Below are positions 1 to 12,733 of a DNA stretch of 64,000 bases, piece by piece. Source of the stretch: Balanoglossus misakiensis. Taxonomy: Eukaryota; Hemichordata. Location: contig CM082581.2 of NCBI GenBank assembly GCA_040954595.2, positions 4,836,001 through 4,900,000 on the forward strand, written 5' to 3'. Under the pieces are notes generated by a model. That model was not told the DNA's origin and made no database searches. It saw only the letters and a list, made by a program, of their open reading frames with translations. Positions within the stretch are counted from its first letter, which is position 1. Each line of letters begins with the position of its first letter. The translations under genes and the position numbers were made by a program.

Positions 1-2
1 AA

Positions 3-215
3 TCGATCTTTCAAACGTGCCGATGCATGGCACACGCTGCGGGTACTACAGATGACTATGGCCAAAAAGACATTCAACTATGTCACGGTGAAACTGACAA
101 CACTGTTTACCACATCAAACGTACGGAGTGGAATGAAGATAAAGACGTATTCGAGACGGATAAAACACCGACAAGTTTTTATGATGAAATCCTAGCAATT
201 GAATACTCAAGTCAG
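3..215 (+). CDS. Possible partial exon at the left edge, unrecognised
   Basis: A frame is open from the first bases of the window to a stop at 225-227, with a possible donor (GTACGT) near 215. The peptide has mixed composition (for example CHGETDNTVYHIKRTEW and PTSFYDEILAIEY) and does not look like repeat translation. I do not recognise a family. It could be the end of an exon of a gene lying to the left, or chance. Confidence 0.25.
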
Positions 216-228
216 GGTACGTCGTAAG

Positions 229-3200
229 AAAACGGGAGGGTGTATGCGACATTGCCTATCGCGATTTTCTCTCTTTCTTCTCAAGTCTGCACAGAAGCCC
301 CCGATAACTTTGGCATTTTATCAATAACTAAGTGTAAGCAAGGGAAAGAACAGAAACGTTTAGTGGGGCTGTGTCTAATAGTCTCATAGTCTTTCCCTTT
401 GTCCATGTTATCTTAGTTTCCAAACGTCACCCAAAGAGCTCACATAATGGCAAGACTTCCCACTTTTTTCTCACTCTGTTTCCTGTCACAAGGTAATTGC
501 ACTTTGCTCGGCAAATAAAGTGAGGATGTAAACTGCGTTGCTCACGTTTCTTAATCCACTTTAAATTCTGTGCGTCGCCGGTGTGTTTTTCCCAGGGTTA
601 CATGTTCTTTTTTTTGCTTTAGGTAAGCATTTCTGTCTTGCTTGTATGTTTTTTTCAATTGCATTGTCATGTCTAAATCTTATCCTCGTGTAAGCCCTTG
701 GCCTGGCCTGACGTTTGCTGACAAAAATACTCCCTTTGGCATTAACCCCTTTTCTCATATGCAGCTGTCTCTATTGCACCTGTCACATACCATTTGACCA
801 TGAATTAATTTACTGGGAATCGTACACCTGTTAAAAGCAAAGTGTGCTTATTTTGATTTTATGTCAGTCACTGATATAGGTAATAATATATACTTGTAAA
901 AATATCAATATTTTAACTGTATTGACGATACTTTGTGTCTCTAAATACGTCTGTGAAAATAAATCAATGTTTTTGAGTCAATCAACCGGGTTGTTTTAAA
1001 AACATTCATGTTTTCTGGCAATAATTGTTGTTATCGTCGTTATATTCTAATGGTTTTCGTTCTTGTTGATTAAAGCCCCAATAGCTGCCACTTTTACCAA
1101 TTTTTAATTGAAAAAAAGTCGTCAATCTTCTCCTTATTCTTAATCGACAAATGACAGTAATTTAACTTTGTTGATATTTTAATACCCATATGCGCATACC
1201 AAGTAAATGTACTTGTGTACTCTTGCAATTGGCATTTGAATAAATGGGTGCGGCACCCTTTTATTATTTAACTTGTTTATATTTACATGTGCAACCACAA
1301 TCAGTAGTTGATGATATGTTTGGGTATACCCATCAATTAACTCAAGGTTAATCATGAAAATAATTCAAATTTGGTGGCTATTGGGGCTTTAATATACATG
1401 TAGTCGATGATTATATTGCTAGAATACTTTGGTGTTTTTTTTCGTTGTTTGTTTGTGTGTTTGTTTGTTTGTTTGTTTGTTCGTTGTTGGTGGTGTTGTT
1501 GCTGCTGCTGCTGCCGTTGCTGCTGCGACTGCTTTAAAATTTATTGTTGCTGTTATGCTTTTCGTCATGTGTATAGAGCGCCATTACTAGTAATAGCTAG
1601 TAGTATATAGGTGACGACAGAGCAGAAATTGAAGAATTGATCTAACTGCAGTGCGCCGAATGTTTTCATTGTTTAACAGCCCGTCTCGCTGTGTCAGGTT
1701 ATATTCTGAGAAGCGAGTAATCCTGTCAGAGTAGGGCGAGATACCTGTTTTGTCAGATGCCATAAACGTCTTTTTAATTCAAACACAGCGTGCCCAGCAG
1801 AGAACATAACGGGGTATTTGCTGAATCCGCGACGCCATCCGCTGGGAATCGCCCGCAGTTGACATAAACAGGCCACGGCTTACAAATTTATGTTTGGATG
1901 GGTATTTAGTTACTTGGAACAGGTGTAATGAAAAACCGATACCCATGGGATGGAGTCAGGCTTTTTGATCACTCAGTCGATTCCCCCGGTAGAAAATAGT
2001 GCTCCTTCTGCCTTGTTGCGGGCAAACAAGGAGGAAATCGATGAGGGCCAACGAGCCGTCACCGCTCTGTTGATTTCCAACAGAACGTCGACCTGCAATC
2101 GTCGTCCATCTCGATAACGTTGCTATTGTTTATAACGATAACGCCATATATCTAATCCGTTATGCGTTTTTGATTACAGTCATTATGCAATGCGTTATGA
2201 CTTGCGATAGTATCGTCATTTATTGGAAGGCGATTGCATGTTGATAGCGTGCAGTGCATATAATCAAGGGCGTAACCAGACTAGTAGAGGCAATTCATTA
2301 ATATTCACCGATCGGAAACTCGCCAGATAATCTTCAATCGCCCATCAGGAGCCGCCCACTTGCATTTTGTTCCGTGCCATCAACACAATTTGGCAAGCGT
2401 GAAAGTTCAGTCAATCGTATGAGCGATCGACTGGTCGCATAAATGAGCACGATACATTGCTGGAAAGCCATCAATCATGTTTCTCTCTGCGTTTTAGTAC
2501 GTTTGTAATGACATAAGCCTTTTTACAGCGCTCAATTGCTTCTTGTTTACAGTGACATTAATGGGTTTGTTTTATAAAATAAAGTTGAGATGCAGTTGAA
2601 GTGCTTTCAATTGAAGGGCCCAGGCTGCCCATAACTTTTCTCATCCGCCACAAAACGAAGCCAACGATGTGAGCGCATATGGGAGATCTGTCAAAAACCG
2701 TACTTCGGAGCCAGTGGCTTGGAGTGCTACCATTCAGTTTCAACGATTCCCATATCGTAAAAAATCGCTCGAAATGCGCATGTCACTCACGCACACAGTA
2801 TTGACGTTCCGCAGAAAACGAACAGTGCTGATGAGTATCGTAAAGTGTTTTGGAAAAGGTTGATTACAAGTTTCAACCCAGCTCAAGGCAGCCACAGCCC
2901 TTTGCCGCGGGTTTGTGTCCAATATATATTTTAATCTCATTTGGCCAGAAAACATTTGGCATGACGCTGGAGATATCCAGCTGAAATGCCATCATGTTGA
3001 CTCACCCATTTTGGATGATGTGACCGGATGCAAATGTCAGTGCTTCGGGGGTTACCTCTCTGATTCCATCGTACTGGAGGCATGCTACTTACTTCCGGGA
3101 GGTTTATGCAAATTCGCTCTCTGTGAAGTCTTTCCCAAAGTCGTCCCTCTCGGGCGCGTGCTTAAACATTTTTCGCGCTAGAGGACAACGTATTTACGAT

Positions 3201-3954
3201 CTGACTGTACAGAAGAATTCTAAGGAGACTAACCGTTCGGATAGACACGGCTGACAGTTCAGACGCTCGTGGCCTCTGGCCTCACATACAACGTTTCGTG
3301 GCGAATGGTGATACGCTATATCATTTAGAAACTTTGTCTCGCAATGTATCCAACGTCAAAGCATTTCCATGAAAGAAAGAAAGAACATTTTCGGTGTAAA
3401 CGGCAATAAAATTTGTTCTCTGTGAACAAAAAATCGGTCCCCGTTTATTGCGCTTCAATTGTTTTTCACGTGACGAGTGATCGTCTTCGCGCGCGAATCC
3501 GACAGTTAACGAAACCGGAAATTCTAAACGACGTGGGTTAATAAAGAGTTTTTTTTGCAGTAAATGTTTAGCCATATATGTGCTCACCTTGGCCTCGTGC
3601 CCAATTATTACCGATGGGAAAAATTCCAAAATGAATGGCATAGCGATAAATTACCGCGTTAGTTGTCGCGTACGGCGATAATAGATATACAGGTCCGTTG
3701 CCAAGGCAAGCAATGGCGATGTAATTAATACGGGACCACCTTAATGCTTTTTCAAATAAATCTGTGACAGTTGCCAGTGTAATCTCTTATGACAATATGG
3801 CAATAGAAAGGTCGAAATTACATATCACATTCTTGCATTCGGAACCTTTTGTCGAGGATTTGATATAGCTTGATTACACGACGTTAGCACAGAAGAAACA
3901 AATATAAAAGTAGTATCAAGGACCCTGAACTCGCATTTAATCAAAATTGATACA
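229..3954. other. Intergenic stretch without recognised genes
   Basis: Apart from the GTTT/TGC tract near 1.5 kb, I see only scattered short open frames with no splice context or recognisable protein. Confidence 0.6.
1442..1535. repeat. Short (GTTT)n and (TGC)n tracts
   Basis: A GTTT-rich tract is followed by about 30 bases of TGC triplets with interruptions. The small Cys-rich open frame through it (1407-1610) is low complexity and not considered a gene. Confidence 0.85.
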
Positions 3955-4233
3955 TTGATACATACATACGGATACATACGGATACATACGGATACATACA
4001 TACATACATACATACATACATACATACATACATACATACATACATACATACATACATACATACATACATACATACATACATACATACATACATACATACA
4101 TACATACATACATACATACATACATACATACATACATACATACATACATACATACATACATACATACATACATACATACATACATACATACATACATACA
4201 TACATACATGCGTACGTACGTACGTACGTACGT
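3955..4233. repeat. (CATA)n array followed by (CGTA)n
   Basis: About 250 bases of CATA repeats, opening with a few GGATACATAC variants, followed by a short pure CGTA tract from 4210. Open frames across it (Met-Tyr-Val-Cys or Ile-His-Thr-Tyr periods) exist in every frame and are repeat artefacts. Confidence 0.98.
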
Positions 4234-7200
4234 ATACATACATTTAGAAATATTAAAAATCAAATAGATAATTTTCATTGTGCTGGGATTTCAAAGGAAG
4301 ATTTACAATTTTTTTTTACTTTAGTCTAAAAAATATATATGGAGAAAACATAAAAAAAACAATATGTAACAAGATAAATGTAAACTTTCCGATAAAATGT
4401 TAAATTATATTTTGCACATCGATCTATTCCGTGCGAGTTATTGATCATCACGTTATCTTTCCCTCACCAAGTTAATGGAGCTTTCCAATCCGAAATGTGC
4501 AAAAGATAACAACAACTGCATAATCTTTCTCCAATGCTGACAAGGTAAAACCTGAAAATGTCACGACAGCAATGCTAGATTTCTGACTGGGGATTTTTGG
4601 TAATCATTTATTCATCGTACGTCGTCATAATGGATCACATATCACACGGGAGATATCCACCAAGCCCAAAACTGTTCTCTGATTACAAAATAACATCACT
4701 GAGTATCGGAAATTGGGTTATCATTTCTGTGCTTAATTAATCTTATTTTCTTCATTCCATTTTCCGCCGAGGGTTGCAAAATAACAGATATCGTAGAGAC
4801 GAAACGTATCGTATGGGAAAAATCCAACATGGTGGACGGATTCAATGTTGAGATGATAGGTTAGGAGTGTGTGGGTAGGGTTTGATAACTTGCTGTATAT
4901 TTCGATGCAGGTAGACATCTGTCATCTATGTTTGCACATGCCTCTTGGGGGAACTGTGGAGAATTGATTTCTAGTTCAGGCCCAACGGTACGCATGGGCC
5001 GCACTCGTCAAATTTTATGGACGTTTGCAACACTGCGTTTTCCTTAACGGTAAACTCACTGGATGATGCACTCTGCGAAGTAAAACGGTGAAAGTATACC
5101 AGTGGGAGATTTTGATAAATACATGGCGTCAGAGTTTATACAGGAACGTAGTTATCTACAGCACAGTACTCAGTACAGCGCATGCCTGTTTTCTTTCTAG
5201 GCTATATCTAGCATACATCATGCCATCCTCGTGCATGCGCTGTGGTCGTTGCCATGCCAATCGCTTCCAGCGCTGCTCAGGCAGCTGCCACGCCACGCGC
5301 CAACAGCATAGCAATTACCCATTTCGCGAAAAAAGGGATTCATCAAATGTTCCCACATTCATTTCAAATCCAATTCCACTCAATCACGGTTTTGCGATAA
5401 TATCAAAAACACATGCGGAGGGGGTCATGTTTCTTACCCCATTGCTCGCACTGCTGCCTCGTTAATATCAGTTAAGCTCAACTAAACCGTTTTTGTATTT
5501 TATAGCTTCTCGTGCCTGGGTTAGCATTACAACACCTAGATAATAATTAAACGGGCACACGCAATGCTGCTATCGCGGTGGTAGTCGAGGCGAGTTGCAC
5601 TCACGTTAACTCAGGTGTAGCCGCGAAGGCTAGAGTCGTCGAAATTATTCACGCTTTCGTGCATCACCGGTATCCTTCACAGCTCCTACAGATGTCGAGT
5701 TGCGAAATAAGCGTCCTGATTAGGCCGCAGACACCACTCGGCTTCGTAATTTTTAGAACTGTGTGTGTGAGAACCGGAAAACTGTTATGTCTGTCTTTGT
5801 ATGTGTCAGACGATCCTGGACAATCAGCAGCACTTGTTTGTTTGTGCATTTGCATTACCTGACATTGTGCTTTGCTATAAGAATCTATTGGATTCAGGTC
5901 CAGGTTGCACAAACTAATCCTTAATAATCTATTCAACGTTCTTAATCGCCTTGCGTATACGGAAAAGGGGATTATCACACGCATTGACAAGAGATTGGCG
6001 CAAGCATTCACCACTGACTTTAGTTCCACCTGAACACCGTGACGGTTTGCAAACTTTCTTATTAGCTTGTTCATTATTTCATTTCAGCCAAGATAACAAG
6101 GTAACGAGTGTTAGGAGCTTGTCTGACCTAATTAGGTGGCGTTAATTCTTAAAATTCAACAGACTGGTTTTATAACTTTACGGGTAATGATTGCGTCGAC
6201 TAGGGGATCGACGTTTCGAGGCAAAAGGGGCGAATCTCTGAGTGGAATTGAATTTCAGTATACAAGGGACCCTAACCCATTCTGGCATTTAGTGATGTAG
6301 TCAGAATGCCGAAATATTATGATGATACTTACTATGGTCACGTTGGTCCCCATGCTAGATGTTTATGATTCCCGAACCATTCAGAATTAATATCGAAACA
6401 CTGACAATATATCAATACCACTGCGTTTGGGAGGCGTATGACCTTCAGCAAAATGATTGTGTCAGAGCACGTAGAAATAAATTATTTGATATACTGTTTA
6501 TAGGGGCGATTATTTGGTTGTCATAATATAGAGTGAGTTATATGTTGAAAATAATTGACGTTGGTGCTACTGATTATTTCGTCGTACGTGTATGCTAATC
6601 TAAATGACACGTGGGCCAGGGTCTGCGTACTATTTTCGAAATATAAAACATCACTTTTTAAATTTTTTGTGGGAGGTTCACATGTCTTTCTTTCGCGGAA
6701 TTGGCTTTAACCTAATTTCGTAGTACTACAACGTGACTGATCGCATACTAATCTCAAGTAAAGATGTGCGATACTAAACTCATTCAACTTTTTCACATTT
6801 TGTAGGTTTTTTTTTTCGTTATAAAGTTTCAGAATACCCCAGTATCACTTTAGTTTATGAACTTCCATTTCTTAAACATGGCAGAAATCGGCCATCTTGA
6901 AATTCTGTCGACCATATGAGATTTTCATGACTCACCTAAAAGCTATTTCTGGAAGCGAGCATTAACTTGAAAGAATGGTTCTGACACTAGAATAGGTGAC
7001 AATTTTTAAGTGGTAAGAAAGAGCAGTACGCACTTCTCCGTGCTAAACTAGTATAAGTGCTCATGAAAATACCCTTGACATTTTCTATAGAATTGCCATG
7101 GATGCCTAATTTTACACGTCATTGAGCATAATACGTGAATGATAATGCGAGCGCTATCATGATCGACATGTATCTTCGTGAAATTTCTTTTTTCCCATTT

Positions 7201-7420
7201 CCTTAACCGTTTAGAAATAATTATTGAAACGGAAAAGCATTGAACTTTTAGTGAAATCATTTGAGAAAATACAGAGGTATGCCTATATCTATATCTAAAA
7301 AAGGCGGCGATATTCGTTAATTAAATTATCAGTTCAATATATATACATTCAGTTGTCTTGTCCTATTTGAATGTTTATACCATTACACATGTACACTGCC
7401 ACATGACTATATGACTTCAG
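4234..7420. other. Intergenic stretch without recognised genes
   Basis: Unique-looking sequence. The open frames at 5088-5465 and 5664-6074 give no recognisable protein. Nothing else was supported. Confidence 0.6.
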
Positions 7421-8030
7421 CCTGCCTGCCTGCCTGCAGGCATGCCTGCCTGCCTGCCTGCCTGCAGGCATGCCTGCCTGCCAGCCTGCCTGCCTGCAGG
7501 CCTACCTGCCAGCCTGCATGTCTGCAGGCCTACCTGCCAGCCTGCCTGCCTGCAGGCATGCCTGCCTGCCTGCCTGCAGGCCTACCTGCCAGCCTGCCTG
7601 CCTGCAGGCCTGCCTGCCTGCAGGCCTACCTGCCAGCCTGCATGTCTGCAGGCCTGCCTGCCTGCATGTCTGCAGGCCTACCTGCCAGCCTGCCTGCCTG
7701 CAGGCCTACCTGCCAGCCTGCCTGCCTGCCTGCCTGCAGGCATGCCTGCCTGCCAGCCTGCCTGCCTGCAGGCCTACCTGCCAGCCTGCCTGCCTGCAGG
7801 CATGCCTGCCTGCCTGCCTGCAGGCCTACCTGCCAGCCTGCCTGCCTGCAGGCCTGCCTGCCTGCAGGCCTACCTGCCAGCCTGCATGTCTGCAGGCCTG
7901 CCTGCCTGCATGTCTGCAGGCCTACCTGCCAGCCTGCATGTCTGCAGGCCTGCCTGCCTGCATGTCTGCAGGCCTGCCTTCCTGCCTGCCTGCCTGCCTG
8001 CAGGCATGCCTGCATGCATGCATACATACA
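7421..8030. repeat. CCTG/CAGG array with higher-order structure
   Basis: About 600 bases built from CCTG units with recurring variants CCTGCAGGC, CTACCTGCCAG and CATGTCTGCAGG, arranged in longer blocks of roughly 28-40 bases. It contains many CCTGCAGG palindromes. The right end grades through CATG and CATA into CA and CAGA repeats. Long Ala-Cys-Leu-Pro open frames on both strands are artefacts. Confidence 0.97.
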
Positions 8031-9133
8031 CACACACACACAGACAAACAGACAGAACACAGAAATACAGAAACACTGTATTACATACAGAAATACATAC
8101 ATGGTACATACAGTGTTTACATTTACGTTCTTTGCGTATAAGTTGCAACATATGCACCCGCCTATCTTAAATGCCGACCCTACAATTTTCTGCGGCGAGG
8201 ATGAAGCATAATATTGTGACATCTCATCTTTTCTGCAAAGACCTTAATCCGATCTATAAAGTCAACTTATTATTTGTCTTCGAAGGCCTGATTGCCATAC
8301 GTTTGCAAGGTAGACCGTAAACGTAATGGGGCCCAGCAAGCGTTCAAATGAAATGCATGACACAGTATTATCACTGTTCTCCTAACACGTGGACGGACTG
8401 TGATATAATAAATATTTTATCGGCACTGAATGTCACCAGCAGCGCGCACGACAAAATCCTAGTCAAACGGCAGTTTATCTGCTCATTCGTTTGAACTCAT
8501 GGACAGTAATCGGCACTCTCAGTTTTACGCGAGAGCACACTGTTTCTGCCTTGTCGGTGACGTAATGTACTGTATTATAACACTTCCCAGCTCAAAATGT
8601 GGCGGTGCCCTTTAATACATGGGAGTATGTGTCTATCGCTTCGAACGAATGTAGCGTGGATGGGTGTGTATTTCATGGTGACCTTTGCTCGAAGTTTGCG
8701 TACAGGCGCAGACATTTCCTATTTTCGATTCCTATAGATTTTCTAACTGCGTCTCTATTGTCGAACTGCAACGCTATTAGCCATTTTTTTTCGCGCGTAC
8801 GTTTAATTAAACCGTGCAGACGCTGAAATGGTATTTCTCGTAAACCATTACAGTGTCGTAATAGATGACTCGTCACGGGAAGTTCGAAGATCGATGGGAA
8901 CAGAAAAAATGCGAAACTGCACAATGCCTGATAATTGGCATCTTAGTATTCCAGAAACGTTGGCAAACACCGCGCCTTTCACCGTGTTCCGCCTCATATG
9001 TATTCATCGAGCAACCTGCGATCACAATCTCTGCGTCACCGTTTCTAATGTGGCGCAAACCTGAAAATCTGCGAGAAATGTTCAGCAAGATCTTGGTGGT
9101 CTTCAGATGACCACGTAGACTAATTTGTGTCCG
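8031..9133. other. Intergenic stretch without recognised genes
   Basis: Starts with the CA/CAGA tail of the CCTG array; otherwise unique-looking sequence with no supported gene. Confidence 0.6.
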
Positions 9134-9715
9134 GTCTAATCCATATACACGACAATGCTGACAGGGTTTTCTCGCAAAGATGTCCGGCAATGTGCGCAAA
9201 AAATCGGGAAACCAGAAACCAGACTAAGGTCGCCATGAATGTTTCGGAAGTACATTCATTATTATAGACCAACAATTTGACATTCAACAGCCTTCACCAA
9301 TGTTTACCCCGTTTCTGTAATCAGTCGTGACATTGTGCGCCTTGCTTTCGCATCCAGCGACACGTACGCGTCATGTGACTTAATTCGCCTGTTTGGGTTG
9401 TATACCGTGGTGAACCGTGACTTTTCCCCACGGAGCTAGAAACATTTAGCTGTATGTGTCTTTAACCCCCGCGGACAAGGGGATGGATTTTGTGAAATGG
9501 ACTCGGTCAGTTTGTGTACGCCCGCAGCTAGTACTCAGACATGCCTGAACCACTTCTTGTCAAACGTGACACCACAAGGACAATGTTGCAAGGCTTGAGA
9601 TGAGACTACATGTTTGGATACGATCTGATGTGGGATTTTGCGTATGTTTTATAGATCCGTGATTGAGTCTTTTTTCTGTTTGGCGGTGGTGTTGCCTCTT
9701 CTGACCAAAATCAGA

Positions 9716-10034
9716 TATTATATTATACCAGTATATTGATGGTGTAAATCACGCTATTTTATTGGTCGAGACACGACACGTGACTGTGATATATTAGCCA
9801 TATACCACAGTCATATATCATAGTCAAAGAAAATGCCTTTTTAAAATGTTTTATGCAAAGTTTCAATATACTGGCATAATATAATAGCAATAAAACACCC
9901 CCAGCCATGGTATACCACGAGATTTTGACCAGTTCAACTCCATATACGCACTCGCTATCGCTCGTGCGTATATGTCGTGAACTGGTCAAAATCTCGTGGT
10001 ATACCATGGCTGGGGGTGTTTTATTGCTTAAGTA
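9716..10034. mobile_element. Composite MITE insertion with TA target duplication
   Basis: Comparison with the empty site in the duplicate at 12069-12733 shows about 317 extra bases flanked by TA. The left half (9716-9886) has terminal inverted repeats (TATTATATTATACCAGTA and its near-perfect complement). The right half (9887-10027) is a near-complete palindrome. No transposase is encoded. TA duplication is typical of Tc1/mariner-type and some PIF/Harbinger-related elements; the superfamily is undetermined. Confidence 0.85.
9887..10027. repeat. 141-base perfect-arm palindrome
   Basis: The arms, 9887-9936 and 9978-10027 (about 50 bases each, starting GCAATAAAACACC and ending GGTGTTTTATTGC), are exact inverse complements by eye. 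The 41-base centre contains a second inverted repeat (CATATACGCAC with GTGCGTATATG). As RNA or single-stranded DNA it would form one long hairpin. Confidence 0.9.
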
Positions 10035-10945
10035 AATCATGTCATCAAAGCTGCTGGGGATATTCTGGGCGCATCTTTCCCTTTTTTTCCAAAATACGAC
10101 ATCCGTCACAGACAAATCTACAACTATACAGACAAACTGTCCACCAGATATGGTTCAAATCTTTACAGCTCTACTTGAGAAAGCGTTATATATCGATGAC
10201 ACAGAAACATATATACATGTACATGTAGACAGACAGACAGACAGGCGGGCAGGCAGTCAAACAAGCAGATCGACATATATACGGACAGACGCGCAGACGG
10301 AAAAATCGGTACATTAGTCCTCGTGTGATAAAAGCGCAACTATAGAAGGCCATTATTTTTATTCATTTGTTAGACATCCCTGAAATGGTTTTGTTTATAC
10401 TAGTCACGAGGGGAGAGTGTGCTTGAGCCCACTCACAATGTTCTGTGTATTTCAACACAAGAGTCAATGTCACCACTAAATGATCAGAATTCGAACCCAC
10501 ATGTGCCCTATTATCTATTTGTTTCGAAGTATAATACAAGTCACCTTGTTTTTTTGACACTGAGATCCGTAATGCCCGCACCAGATTTTTCTTTCAGACG
10601 TGACTTCCTGCGGTGCATTCATTATCCATTGATCCGACAAGGACGATGTCTTTGACAGTGATTTTCTTTCAATTTGACTTGCGTTTCTATGCGTGAGTCG
10701 TCAAAACCATCTACATTGACGTCTCCATAGGGATTTCAATAGGAACCGCTAGAAAGCTTCTCATATACTAGCCGACTTTTAAATGACATTTGCTCTTGGT
10801 CCATGCAGTTAAAATAAAGTCAAATCCCAACGACTTAATACATTTTATTGTTTCCGCGCTTTGATTATCCGTTTAACTTGTTTGTGTAGAAACAGCAACG
10901 GCGTAGAATTGACGACAGCATTTCACCCATTCGCCCACTAAGTTA

Positions 10946-11182
10946 TTTAAGCAATAAATGGTCAAAATCGAGTGGTATACCATGGCTGGGGGTGTTTTAT
11001 TGCTATTATATTATACCAGTATATTGAAACTTTGCATAAAACATTTCTAAAAGGCGTTTTCTTTGACTATGAGTTTTGCGTGATATATGACTGTGGTATG
11101 TGACGAATATATCACAGTCACGTGTCGTGTCTCGACCAATAAAATAGCGTGATTTACACCATCAATATACTGGTATAATATA
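10946..11182. mobile_element. Second, inverted and partly deleted copy of the composite MITE
   Basis: One arm of the palindrome is present at about 10957-11003 (GGTGTTTTATTGC end). It is joined to a full TIR element at 11004-11182 that starts TATTATATTATACCAGTA. Most of the other arm and the palindrome centre are missing; only TTAAGCAATAAA remains. The junction between the two parts is the same as in the copy at 9716-10034. Confidence 0.75.
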
Positions 11183-11825
11183 CATGTAATGTGTAATATA
11201 ATTAACTTACTCAATAACCAATATCTATTTCGATTAAACCCACGCCCAACGATTACCACGCATCCTTCATTCTGATGGTGCAAACTGACCAGAGAAGTTT
11301 TCTTCCCCGTTTTGATCTGTTTTCATATACCCTGAACAGTGCTTGTCGCTCGTTCTCTTACCCACATAACATAATCAAGACACAACAACTATTGCAAGCG
11401 TTTATTGAATTCAGGGAAAACTCCATGTCAGTGTTATGAACAGAAATATTTCATCGGCTCTTACGGTAATTCTGAATCTACAGTAGTGCAAAAATCATTC
11501 CCTACAAATCTGCTCAAGGGTTAAGCACCATATGCATTTTTGAAGGGGAAATATTGTCATGGTGTAAATCGACTGGATCTCAATCTGGTGAAATTACCAC
11601 CTGCAGTCTGTAGTACCTAGCATCTTAAACCGCAGTATTGTGTTATTTCCGCTGACGCACCGAGTATACTTATTAATAATACTGCAGATGTGTTACCGCG
11701 CTCCCAGAAATCGCTTTGTTTTTTGCCGATGCATAAAGCAAAACAGTCCGCTGTAATAAATTGCAATTAGTGCTGAGATGAGAAGTGGCGTTTGGAACAA
11801 CCGATCAAGAGAATTCAATTAATCC

Positions 11826-12071
11826 GTATGCTGTGGAGAGACTTTATAAACCTGTTGGTTTTCGTTTAATTCTGTAATCCCACACCATGTAATGGAATTT
11901 TAACTCTATCAATCTTTCTCTGCATTTAATAGAATCATGCCATGATTGTGACACGCGCGTTTCGGGAGAAAAATCGTCATCGTTTCAACCCCCGTGCATC
12001 GACCGGTAATGTTTCCATTGCACGTGAGAATATCTGAGTAAATTACACGTAGTCCAAACAAGATTCCCGTC
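11826..12071 (+). repeat. Direct repeat unit X, copy 1
   Basis: About 245 bases that recur at 12731-12976, apparently without differences over most of the length, at an offset of 905 bases. It contains no recognisable gene. It ends GTC exactly where unit Y begins GTC. Confidence 0.85.
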
Positions 12072-12733
12072 TAATCCATATACACGACAATGCGAACAAC
12101 TGACACTGTTTTCTCGCAAAGATGTCCGGCAATGTGCGCAAAAAATCGGGAAACCAGAAACCAGACTAAGGTCGCCATGAATGTTTCGGAAGTACATTCA
12201 TTATTATAGACCAACAATTTGACATTCAACAGCCTTCACCAATGTTTACCCCGTTTCTGTAATCAGTCGTGACATTGTGCGCCTTGCTTTCGCATCCAGC
12301 GACACGTACGCGTCATGTGACTTAATTCGCCTGTTTGGGTTGTATACCGTGGTGAACCGTGACTTTTCCCCACGGAGCTAGAAACATTTAGCTGTATGTG
12401 TCTTTAACCCCCGCGGACAAGGGGATGGATTTTGTGAAATGGACTCGGTCAGTTTGTGTACGCCCGCAGCTAGTACTCAGACATGCCTGAACCACTTCTT
12501 GTCAAACGTGACACCACAAGGACAATGTTGCAAGGTTTGGGATGAGACTACCTGTTTGGATACGATCTGTTGTGGAATTTAACGTATGTTTTATAGATCC
12601 GTGGTTGAGTCTTTGTTTCTGTTGGGCGGCGGTGTTGTCTCTTCTGACCAAAATCAGATAAATCATGTCATCAAACCTGCTGGGGATATTCCTGGCGCAT
12701 CATTCCCCTTTTTTCCAAAATACGACATCCGTC
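12069..12733 (+). repeat. Direct duplication unit Y, copy 2 (empty site)
   Basis: Second copy of the segment at 9134-10107, without the MITE. At the insertion position it reads CAGATAAATCATG, the undisturbed target. It is flanked on both sides by direct repeats of unit X (11826-12071 and 12734-12976). Confidence 0.85.

Larger units (their letters stand above)
9134..10107 (+). repeat. Direct duplication unit Y, copy 1 (with MITE insertion)
   Basis: This segment matches 12069-12733 in the same orientation. By eye the part from about 9171 to 9596 is identical to the other copy, while both flanks show scattered differences. The copy is interrupted from 9718 to 10034 by a MITE composite that the other copy lacks. 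No coding function is apparent. Confidence 0.85.

Noticed and set aside
3825-4329. Long open frames on both strands across the CATA array (also at 17906-18532 and 32196-33007)
   Set aside because: A four-base repeat keeps all frames open with a four-residue period. There is no protein signal outside the repeat.
7411-8222. Open frames of up to 266 residues across the CCTG array
   Set aside because: Ala-Cys-Leu-Pro and Ala-Gly-Arg-Gln periods on both strands reflect the repeat, not selection for protein.
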